From Acidimicrobiales bacterium (GTDB taxonomy: Bacteria > Actinomycetota > Acidimicrobiia > Acidimicrobiales > SKKL01): a DNA stretch of 64,000 nt. The notes under the pieces are model-generated. The model was not told where the DNA came from. It saw only the letters and a program-made list of their open reading frames with translations, and ran no database searches. Both the position numbers and the translations under genes were made by a program. The stretch is from NCBI GenBank assembly GCA_034521975.1, contig JAXHLR010000002.1, positions 354,436 to 418,435 of the forward strand, in the 5' to 3' direction. Shown one piece after another: positions 37,091-43,110 of the stretch (position 1 is the stretch's first letter; each line of letters starts with the position of its first letter).

Positions 37091-37573
37091 ATGGTGGAGA
37101 TGGAGCTGATCGGCGTTCGAGTCGAAGTCCCTTCGAACCAACCCATGGTCGTGCTCCGCGAGACCGAGGGGCAGCAGCGCATGCTCTCCATCTGGATCGG
37201 CGGGCCCGAGGCCACCGCCATCGCGGTCGCCCTCGAAGGGCTCGAGCCGCGGCGTCCGCTCACCCACGACCTGTTGAAGATCGTGCTCGACGAGATGGGA
37301 GCCACCCTCGTGCAGGTGGTCGTCACCGAGCTGCGCGACAGCGTGTTCTACGCCGACCTGCACCTGAGCCTGGCCGAAGGCACCCGTGTCATCTCGGCCA
37401 GGCCATCCGACGCCATCGCGCTCGCGGTCCGCACGGCCACACCGATCCACGCCGAGGAAGCGGTGCTCGACGAGGCCGGGTTCGTCGAGGCCGAGCCCGA
37501 AGAGCCCGAGGACGTGGTGGAGCAGTTCCGTGAGTTCATCGACAGCGTCGACCCCGGCGACTTCGCGTCCTGA
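37091..37573 (+). CDS. DUF151 bifunctional-nuclease family protein
   Basis: This 160-residue protein has the DUF151 core QRMLSIWIGGPEATAIAVALEGLEPRRPLTHDLLKIVLDEMGATLVQVVVTELRDSVFYADL and SARPSDAIALAVRTATPIHAEEAVLDEAG, followed by an acidic tail. Some members have nuclease activity in vitro; the physiological role is undefined. It occupies the Rv1829 position between the two MerR genes. Confidence 0.9.
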   Translation: MVEMELIGVRVEVPSNQPMVVLRETEGQQRMLSIWIGGPEATAIAVALEGLEPRRPLTHDLLKIVLDEMGATLVQVVVTELRDSVFYADLHLSLAEGTRVISARPSDAIALAVRTATPIHAEEAVLDEAGFVEAEPEEPEDVVEQFREFIDSVDPGDFAS

Positions 37574-37602
37574 GCCGCGACTTCGGCCGATCCCGGTGGG
37601 CA

Positions 37603-37631
37603 TTGACGGGTGAGCGGGGCCGTCGTACGCT
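37603..37631 (+). promoter_or_regulatory. Promoter of the second MerR gene (TTGACG-N17-TACGCT)
   Basis: TTGACG (37603-37608) and TACGCT (37626-37631) are separated by 17 nt. Unlike most genes here this gives a 5' leader of about 90 nt before the ATG at 37728. An inverted repeat, GACACCGGCG/CGCCGGTGTC (37642-37667), begins a few nt after the expected start site. Confidence 0.6.
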
Positions 37632-37641
37632 CGGTTCGGCT

Positions 37642-37667
37642 GACACCGGCGTAATTTCGCCGGTGTC
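37642..37667 (+). promoter_or_regulatory. 10-bp inverted repeat in the MerR 5' leader
   Basis: GACACCGGCG and CGCCGGTGTC flank a 6-nt loop. Without a following T-tract it looks more like an operator or a structured mRNA leader than a terminator. Confidence 0.5.
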
Positions 37668-37727
37668 GAACATCTGTGCCACCGAGGAAGCCAGCGCCTG
37701 GCACCACATCCCGACGGGGAGCTCACC

Positions 37728-38237
37728 ATGACCCAGTCCGCCCGAGACAGTGCTGTCGCCCACGGGTTCAGCGGCCGCAAGGCCGCCGAGGTCGTCGGCA
37801 TCACCTATCGCCAGCTCGACTACTGGGCCCGCACCGACCTGGTGCGGCCCTCGCTGGCCGACGCCAACGGCAGCGGCAGCCGCCGCCAGTACTCCTACCG
37901 CGACCTGCTCGAGCTGAAGGTGATCAAGAGCCTGCTCGACGCCGGCATCCGTCTCGAGTCGGTGCGTGAGGCCTTCACCTTCTTGCGCGAGCACCTCGGC
38001 GAGGACATCGTCACCGCCAACCTGGTCATCCGTGGCTCCAGCGTGCTGGTCCGCAGCGACGAGGAGATCCTCGACGTGTTGCGCCAGGGACAGGGCGTGC
38101 TCAACATCTTGCCCCTCGGCAGCGTCAAGGACGAGGTCGACTCCGCGATCGTCGAACTTCGCCCGTCGGTCGCTGCGACCGAGCCCGATGTGGCCACGAC
38201 CTTGCCGGTCGGGCGCGCGGTCGGCGACGAGCGCTAG
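37728..38237 (+). CDS. MerR-family regulator (HspR-like / Rv1830-like)
   Basis: The 169-residue protein has a MerR-type helix-turn-helix (FSGRKAAEVVGITYRQLDYWARTDLVRPSLADANGSGSRRQYSYRDLLELKVIKSLLDAGIRLESVREAFTFLREHL) and a C-terminal effector region. It is the Rv1830 counterpart, ending the gcvH cluster. The start ATG follows GGGGAGCTCACC, a moderate ribosome site. The 5' hairpin suggests autoregulation or mRNA structure; this is inference. Confidence 0.88.
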   Translation: MTQSARDSAVAHGFSGRKAAEVVGITYRQLDYWARTDLVRPSLADANGSGSRRQYSYRDLLELKVIKSLLDAGIRLESVREAFTFLREHLGEDIVTANLVIRGSSVLVRSDEEILDVLRQGQGVLNILPLGSVKDEVDSAIVELRPSVAATEPDVATTLPVGRAVGDER

Positions 38238-38274
38238 AGGCCGGAGCGCACCGGGTTAGTCGAAGAGGTCGGGC

Positions 38275-39039
38275 TCAGTCGAAGAGGTCGGGTTCGGCCT
38301 TGGCGATCCACTGGTAGAGGGGCTGGAAGCTGAACCAGCCCGCGCCCTCGGTGCCCACCTGGGTTCGGGTGAGTGCAGCCGACTCGTCGTCGATCGACAC
38401 CGGCGTCCCGGCTGCCTCGGCCAGCAACTGGGCCTGACAGGTGCGTTCCATGGTGATGAACCACCACGCGGCCTCGTCGACCGACGTGCCGACGGTGAGG
38501 TTGCCGTGGTTGCGGAGGATGGCGGCCTTCTTGTCGCCGAGTGCGTGGGCGATGCGCTTGCCTTCCTCGGTGTCGAGCACCACCCCGGTGAAGTCGTCGA
38601 AGAGCACGTGGTCGTCGTAGAAGGCGCACGAGTCCTGGGTGATGGGGTCGAGGGTGCGACCAAGGGAGGACCAGGCCTTGCCGTGCACCGAGTGGGCGTG
38701 GGCGGCGGCGACGACGTCGGGTCGGGCGGCGTGGACCTGGGAGTGGATCGCGAACGCGGCGCGGTTCACGTGGTACTCGCCTTCGACGACCTCGCCGTCG
38801 TGATCGACACAGATCAGGTCCGACACGCGGATGTGGCTGAAGCTCATGCCGAACGGGTTCACCCAGAATCGATCGGGGTGCTCGGGGTCTCGGGCGGTGA
38901 TGTGTCCGGCGACGCCTTCGGAGAAGCCGAACCGGCCGAAGAGGCGGAACGAGGCGGCGAGCCGCTGCTTGAGGTGCAGGCGCTCCTCGGCGGGGTTCTC
39001 GAAGGTCGGACGGGGGAACGGGAGCCGGAGCTCGGCCAT
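38275..39039 (-). CDS. Class II aldolase/adducin family protein
   Basis: This 254-residue protein has the zinc-site residues of class II aldolases: GFSEGVAGHITARDPEHPDRFWVNPFGMSFSHIRVSDL (about residue 35), VVAAAHAHSVHGKAW (HxH, about 107) and AAILRNHGNLTVGTSVDEA (about 170). Members cleave or isomerise sugar phosphates, or act on other carbonyl substrates. ATG 39039 has a strong AGGAGGTG site. The adducin-like 'VNPFGMSFSHI' favours the non-fuculose aldolase branch, whose substrate is unclear. Confidence 0.88.
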   Translation of the reverse strand: MAELRLPFPRPTFENPAEERLHLKQRLAASFRLFGRFGFSEGVAGHITARDPEHPDRFWVNPFGMSFSHIRVSDLICVDHDGEVVEGEYHVNRAAFAIHSQVHAARPDVVAAAHAHSVHGKAWSSLGRTLDPITQDSCAFYDDHVLFDDFTGVVLDTEEGKRIAHALGDKKAAILRNHGNLTVGTSVDEAAWWFITMERTCQAQLLAEAAGTPVSIDDESAALTRTQVGTEGAGWFSFQPLYQWIAKAEPDLFD

Positions 39040-39148
39040 CGGGCACCTCCTGGTGATCGCCTGCACAGGATACAGGTGGGCCCCATCCGATCGCAGCCCG
39101 GGTGGTTGACTCTGCCGGCGCGGGGGTAGACCGACACCGTCGACGGCA

Positions 39149-39754
39149 ATGGGAGGTCAAATGGGAGCGATCCGCAAGACCATGTCGGTGGTGACCTTGG
39201 GTGTGGTGCCGTTCCGGTCGAAGAAGGAGCGGCTCCAACAGGCCGAGACCGCATCGCGGCTCGCGGAGCTGGAGCTCGAGAAGGAGCAGCAGGCCCGCAT
39301 CGACGCGGACCAGCGGGTCGCGGCCGCCGACCAGCGCGCCCGCGATGCCGAGGGGCGCCTGTTGAAGGAGGCCAAGGCGGCTGCCTCGCGACGTCGCCGG
39401 CGCCGCTCGGAACCTGCGGGAGGCGTTCGGGTCGGGATCGGACGCTTCCGCCGGCGGGCTGGCACCGTGGCGGCCCGGTCGCGCGACGAGGTCGAGGCGA
39501 CGACCAAGGCCGCCCGCAAGGAGTTCGCGCGGGCGTCGAAGGCCGCCCGCAAGGACGCCAAGCGGCTCGCTGCGGCGGCCAAGAAGGACAAGCCCTCGAC
39601 GACGGTCCGGACCCGGCGAGCTGCCCGCAAGGCCGCCAAGGCGGCCAAGGCCGAGGCCAAGGCGACCAAGAAGAAGGCCAAGGCCACGGGCAAGAAGCTG
39701 CGCAAGGGGATCGAGGCCACCGCCGACCGTGCCCAGGAGCTCGCCGGCGACTGA
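39149..39754 (+). CDS. Lys/Ala/Arg-rich coiled-coil protein (histone-H1-like tail)
   Basis: The 201-residue protein starts as a coiled coil (LQQAETASRLAELELEKEQQARIDADQRVAAADQRARDAEGRL, residues about 30-75) and then becomes almost wholly Lys/Ala/Arg with KAAKAAKAEAKATKKKAKATGKK-type repeats. It is probably nucleic-acid binding by charge, like bacterial histone-H1-like proteins, but no family is recognised. A second ATG (39161, MGAIRKT) may be the real start. It stands alone between divergent neighbours. Confidence 0.6.
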   Translation: MGGQMGAIRKTMSVVTLGVVPFRSKKERLQQAETASRLAELELEKEQQARIDADQRVAAADQRARDAEGRLLKEAKAAASRRRRRRSEPAGGVRVGIGRFRRRAGTVAARSRDEVEATTKAARKEFARASKAARKDAKRLAAAAKKDKPSTTVRTRRAARKAAKAAKAEAKATKKKAKATGKKLRKGIEATADRAQELAGD

Positions 39755-39851
39755 GCTCGCCGGCAGCCCACGCACGGCTCACCGCCGGCTGGGTGTGGGC
39801 TTGTCGCGAGGGACCCGACGCGTGCCATGCTGCCCGGCGGGGGTGATCACC

Positions 39852-40766
39852 ATGGCCTCGACCGACCCGACCGCCGACGACTTCGAGTACGACGAGTTCG
39901 CCTACTTCCACGAGAACGCCGAGGAGGTGGGGCTGGCCTGGAGCGGTCCACCGGCGGTGGAGCGCGTGGAGATCCCCGTCGCCGGCGATCGCTGCGTGAG
40001 CGCGCTGCGGTGGGGGACCGAGCCCATCGAGGTGGTGCTGCTCCACGGCACGGCCCAGAACGCCCACACCTGGGACACCGTCTTGTTGGCCCTCGGCCGA
40101 CCGGCGCTGGCCATCGACCTTCCCGGACACGGCCATTCGGGTTGGCGCGACGACTTCGGGTACCGACCTCACCAGCTCGCCGACGACGTCGTCGCCGCCA
40201 TCGAGGCGCTCGTCGACGAACCGGTGCTCCTCGTCGGCATGTCGCTGGGGGGTGCGGTGGCCAACGCGGTGGCTGCTCGTCGACCGGATCTCGTGGGTCG
40301 CATCGCCGCTGTCGACATCACCCCGAATCCTCGTGCTGAGGACGCCAAGGACATCCACGACTTCATCTCGGGGCCCCAGACGTTCGCGAGCTTCGCCGAG
40401 ATCCTCGACCGCACCGTGCAGTACAACCCGACCCGGTCGGTCGCCTCGCTGCGCCGCGGGATCCTCCACAACGCCAGACGGAATCCCGACGGATCCTGGC
40501 AGTGGCGCTACGACCGGCGTGATCGCTCTGGTGCGCCGACGGTGGAGGCACCCGACCAGTGGGACGAGCTGAGCGGCATCGCCGCGCCGTACCTGCTGGT
40601 CCGTGGTGGTGCCAAGGGTTCGATGGTGCGCGACGAGGGTGTCGAGGAGCTGACCCGGCGCCTGCCGGGGGCGAGCGTGGTCACCGTCGAGGGGGCGGGT
40701 CACTCGGTGCAGGGCGACCGGCCGCTCGAGCTCGCCGCCATCCTCGAGGAGTTCGGCTTCGGCTAG
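39852..40766 (+). CDS. Alpha/beta hydrolase
   Basis: This 304-residue alpha/beta hydrolase has HGTAQNAHTWD (oxyanion HG motif, about residue 63), the nucleophile elbow VGMSLGGAVANA (Ser about 131), and the catalytic His in VEGAGHSVQGDRP near the C-terminus. Substrate unknown. The extreme C-terminus EEFGFG ends in TAG formed exactly at the left edge of the TnpB element. The right flank shows that the uninterrupted gene ended at the same codon with TGA, so the insertion preserved the protein. Confidence 0.88.
   Translation: MASTDPTADDFEYDEFAYFHENAEEVGLAWSGPPAVERVEIPVAGDRCVSALRWGTEPIEVVLLHGTAQNAHTWDTVLLALGRPALAIDLPGHGHSGWRDDFGYRPHQLADDVVAAIEALVDEPVLLVGMSLGGAVANAVAARRPDLVGRIAAVDITPNPRAEDAKDIHDFISGPQTFASFAEILDRTVQYNPTRSVASLRRGILHNARRNPDGSWQWRYDRRDRSGAPTVEAPDQWDELSGIAAPYLLVRGGAKGSMVRDEGVEELTRRLPGASVVTVEGAGHSVQGDRPLELAAILEEFGFG
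40755..40764 (+). repeat. Left target-site duplication (GGCTTCGGCT)
   Basis: This 10-mer recurs at 42390-42399 at the other edge of the element. It is the last part of the hydrolase gene, and joining left and right flanks across one copy restores GGC-TTC-GGC-TGA. Confidence 0.65.
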
Positions 40767-40795
40767 GTTCGGCAAATAGGTGAGATCCGGGGTGG
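40767..40795 (+). repeat. Left terminal inverted repeat
   Basis: GTTCGGCAAATAGGTGAGAT then an imperfect CCGGGGTGGG. It is the inverse of the right end. Confidence 0.75.
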
Positions 40796-40950
40796 GCAGG
40801 ATCTGTTGCCTATGTTGTCGAACTGGACGCCGTTGCCAGCGTCCCGTCCAAGTCCTACGCCCTGTCAGCTGTTGCTGGTGGGGCTGCTTGGTTCCGGCCT
40901 CGGGCGACCGCTGCCATCCCAGCGTGAGCTGGGCTGGTCTTGTGCGGTCT
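40767..40950 (-). ncRNA. Candidate reRNA (omega RNA) at the 3' end of tnpB
   Basis: In known TnpB elements the guide RNA overlaps the 3' end of tnpB and runs into the element end, with the guide continuing into the flank. Here that would be the minus-strand stretch from about 40950 through the left terminal repeat; the guide would begin outside 40765. This is positional inference only; no promoter or structure was computed. Confidence 0.3.
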
Positions 40951-42315
40951 CGGCTCGGCGTTTCGTGTCTCCGGTCGTAGCCCGGCGACAGACTGCTGTT
41001 CATGCTGCTGCTCGAGGAGCCGTGCGGCTTCCCGAGCGATGTTGCGTGCCGCGTTCACGTCCCGATCAAGGACGAGACCACAGCTGGGGTCGTCGCAGTT
41101 GAAGACACGTTCATGGAGGGCCAGCTTGGCTTTCACCAGCCCACAGGCAGAACAGGTCTTCGACGACGGGTAGAAACGACCGATCGGAACCAGCATGGTG
41201 CCGTGGTCGGTGGTCTTGTAGTCGAGTTGGCGGCGCAGCTCACCGAGCGACACATCCGCCAACGCACGACCCAATCGGCGTTTGCGGCTACTCATGCCGG
41301 CAAGGTTGAGGTCTTCGATGGCGACGGTGTCGAACCCACCGGCAAGGGAGTTGCTCAGGTGGTGCAGACCCAGGGCACGAGTCTTGGTGATCCGACCGTG
41401 GAGCTTGGCTCGCCGATCCAGGAGACGTCGTCGGTTGTTCGAGCCGCGTTCGCAGCGGGCGACCGCCCGGTCGAGCTTGGCGAGCCGTCGCAGCTGGTTG
41501 TTGAGAACCTTCGGGTTGGCGACATGCCCACACCTATCGGTGAGGCCGGGCACGGGACGGGACAGGGTGGCGAGGTGCTTCACACCAGCATCCACACCGA
41601 TCGTGGCACCGTAGTGCTTGCGGGGCTTCACGGTCGGTCGCGACTTGAGCTGATAGCGCACCAGCAGACTGGCTTGCCACCGGCCACCACGTTTGGCGAC
41701 CGTCACCTTCTGGATCGACGCCCGACCCTGGGCCACCAAGTTGTAGAGCCGACGCGTGGATGTGGTTGTGTGCAACCAGGCGAGCTCACCACGGCGACGC
41801 TTCACCGCCGGATCCGGTGTCGACTGGGGCAGCATCAGCCGGATGGCGTGGCGGTTCTCGTGGAGCCATGACAGCTGGTGGTTGATCTCCACGAACGACA
41901 CCGACGGCACCGACTTGTTGCGGGCCTTGAACCGAGGGAAACCAACGCGACGGCCACGCCGCTGACCGGACCGCGACTTCGACCAGTTGTCGAGCGCTGT
42001 CGCGGCATCGTCGATCCCGGATCGGAACGCGTGCATCGACACTTCCCGCCACCACGGCGCCACCTCGCCCTTCACGCCGTTCCACAGCTTCGTGAAGGAG
42101 TAGTACGACCACGACACCGAGGGTGTCAGCTCGTCGTCGGAGACACCGGCCTCACGCTCTGCTCTTCGAGTCTCCAGGTTCTCGGCCACGGTGGCGAGGA
42201 CCCAGTTGTACGCGAACCGCCGGGCCCCGCAGTAGGACCGGAGCAGTCGTTCCTCGGACGGTGACACGTCGATCCCGAACACCACCGCCCTCGTCACGAA
42301 CCCAGCCCCATCCAT
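40855..42315 (-). CDS. tnpB: TnpB RNA-guided nuclease
   Basis: The 486-residue protein has the whole TnpB fold signature. The RuvC-I Asp is in YGATIGVDAGVKHLATLSRP and the RuvC-II Glu in FDTVAIEDLNLAGM. A four-Cys zinc finger (TCSACGLVKAKLALHERVFNCDDPSCG) lies between, and the RuvC-III Asp is in LDRDVNAARNIAREA. The N-terminal WED-like region starts AVVFGIDVSPSEERLLRSYCGARRFAYNWVLA. TnpB uses a guide RNA from the element's own 3' end to cleave DNA, promoting element retention. The start at ATG 42315 is chosen; an upstream GTG at 42351 is also open. It appears intact. Confidence 0.93.
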   Translation of the reverse strand: MDGAGFVTRAVVFGIDVSPSEERLLRSYCGARRFAYNWVLATVAENLETRRAEREAGVSDDELTPSVSWSYYSFTKLWNGVKGEVAPWWREVSMHAFRSGIDDAATALDNWSKSRSGQRRGRRVGFPRFKARNKSVPSVSFVEINHQLSWLHENRHAIRLMLPQSTPDPAVKRRRGELAWLHTTTSTRRLYNLVAQGRASIQKVTVAKRGGRWQASLLVRYQLKSRPTVKPRKHYGATIGVDAGVKHLATLSRPVPGLTDRCGHVANPKVLNNQLRRLAKLDRAVARCERGSNNRRRLLDRRAKLHGRITKTRALGLHHLSNSLAGGFDTVAIEDLNLAGMSSRKRRLGRALADVSLGELRRQLDYKTTDHGTMLVPIGRFYPSSKTCSACGLVKAKLALHERVFNCDDPSCGLVLDRDVNAARNIAREAARLLEQQHEQQSVAGLRPETRNAEPRPHKTSPAHAGMAAVARGRNQAAPPATADRA

Positions 42316-42359
42316 GACACTGATTGTGCGCGAGAGGTGTGACAGTGCCACTCACTCAC

Positions 42360-42387
42360 CCACCCCAATCTCACCTATTTGCCGAAC
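42360..42387 (-). repeat. Right terminal inverted repeat
   Basis: On the minus strand this reads GTTCGGCAAATAGGTGAGAT followed by TGGGGTGGG. Confidence 0.75.
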
Positions 42388-42389
42388 TG

Positions 42390-42399
42390 GGCTTCGGCT
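42390..42399 (+). repeat. Right target-site duplication (GGCTTCGGCT)
   Basis: It is identical to the 10-mer at 40755-40764. Confidence 0.65.
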
Positions 42400-42449
42400 G
42401 AAGTCGGCCGCAACGGTAGGCGCGCCTCGAGTGGGTTATACTTATTGGT
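42390..42449 (+). promoter_or_regulatory. Promoter/operator of vapBC, leaderless
   Basis: TATACT (42437-42442) plus 7 nt precedes the ATG at 42450, so the mRNA starts at the codon. ATAC-TTATTG-GTAT is an interrupted inverted repeat overlapping the -10 and the start, a plausible VapB operator. Confidence 0.55.
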
Positions 42450-42680
42450 ATGACTCACCGTGTCGGTCCGAAGGGCCAGGTCGTCATCCCGAAGGAGCTG
42501 CGAGATGAGCTCGGGATCGAGCCGGGCGACGAGGTCAGCTTTTGGCGCCACGGTGACCATGTGGCGGTTCGCCCGGCGAGCCATCGGCGGCCCCTGCGAG
42601 GCCGTTTCGAAGGGTCGTCCCTCGTCGATGCTCTGACTGCGGAACGTGAGGTCGATCGCCGTCGAGAAGCTGCACGATGA
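42450..42680 (+). CDS. vapB: AbrB/SpoVT-type antitoxin of a VapBC module
   Basis: The 76-residue protein is a swapped-hairpin AbrB antitoxin: VGPKGQVVIPKELRDELGIEPGDEVSFWRHGDHVAVRPA (residues 5-43) is the canonical DNA-binding half, and the C-terminal 30 residues (LRGRFEGSSLVDALTAEREVDRRREAAR) are the toxin-neutralising tail. It overlaps vapC by 4 bp and probably represses its own promoter through the inverted repeat at the start codon. Confidence 0.9.
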   Translation: MTHRVGPKGQVVIPKELRDELGIEPGDEVSFWRHGDHVAVRPASHRRPLRGRFEGSSLVDALTAEREVDRRREAAR

Positions 42681-43069
42681 CGATCGTCCTCGACTCCTGG
42701 GCCGTGCTCAGGTACCTCGAGAACACCGAGCCGGCCGCGACCCTCGTCTCCGATCTCCTCGATGACGATCGGCCCCTGATGTCCTGGATCAACCTGGGAG
42801 AGGTGCACTACGTCCTACGTCGTGCACATGGCGAGGACGACGCCATGGAGGCCGTGCGCGACCTTCGCGACCTGATCGACGTCCGACTCCCAGACGAGCG
42901 CCTCGTGCTCGGCGCGGCCCGCCTGAAGGCTGACCACCCGATGGCCTACGCCGATGCATTCGGCGCTGCGCTCGCTGTCGCTGAAGATGCGACGCTGTGG
43001 ACGGGCGACCCCGAGTTGCTCCTGGACGGGTCGCGGTGGCGGTGGAACGACCTACGTCATCGAGGCTGA
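42677..43069 (+). CDS. vapC: PIN-domain toxin VapC
   Basis: This 130-residue PIN ribonuclease has the acidic catalytic residues Asp6 (TIVLDSWAVLRYLE), Glu42 (SWINLGEVHYVLRR) and Asp in MAYADAFGAALAVAEDATLWTGDPEL (about residues 92-110). VapC toxins cleave tRNA or rRNA when free of VapB. The pair lies between the TnpB element and the trailer end of the CRISPR array, so it could stabilise the island. Intact. Confidence 0.92.
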   Translation: MTIVLDSWAVLRYLENTEPAATLVSDLLDDDRPLMSWINLGEVHYVLRRAHGEDDAMEAVRDLRDLIDVRLPDERLVLGAARLKADHPMAYADAFGAALAVAEDATLWTGDPELLLDGSRWRWNDLRHRG

Positions 43070-43110
43070 GTCGCCCCGTATGTCCGTGACGAAGTGTCGA
43101 CTCAGCCGGG

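Larger units (their letters stand above)
40765..42389. mobile_element. TnpB element with terminal inverted repeats (about 1.6 kb)
   Basis: The element carries a single gene (tnpB, minus strand). Its ends are inverted repeats: GTTCGGCAAATAGGTGAGAT at 40767-40786, perfectly repeated inverted at 42368-42387, with imperfect extension inward (GGGGTGGG). Direct 10-bp repeats of the target lie directly outside. Classical IS200/IS605 and IS607 elements have neither inverted ends nor target duplications, so this may be a TnpB carried by a terminal-inverted-repeat unit moved in trans. No transposase gene is inside. The end-proximal 2 nt differ between the ends (AG versus CA). Confidence 0.75.

Noticed and set aside
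38256..38300. Short tandem duplication (GTCGAAGAGGTCGGG twice) at the end of the class II aldolase gene
   Set aside because: It only alters sequence outside the stop codon; no functional reading found.
40767..42387. Classical IS200/IS605 or IS607 element
   Set aside because: No TnpA or serine recombinase, and the ends are inverted repeats with a target duplication, unlike those families.
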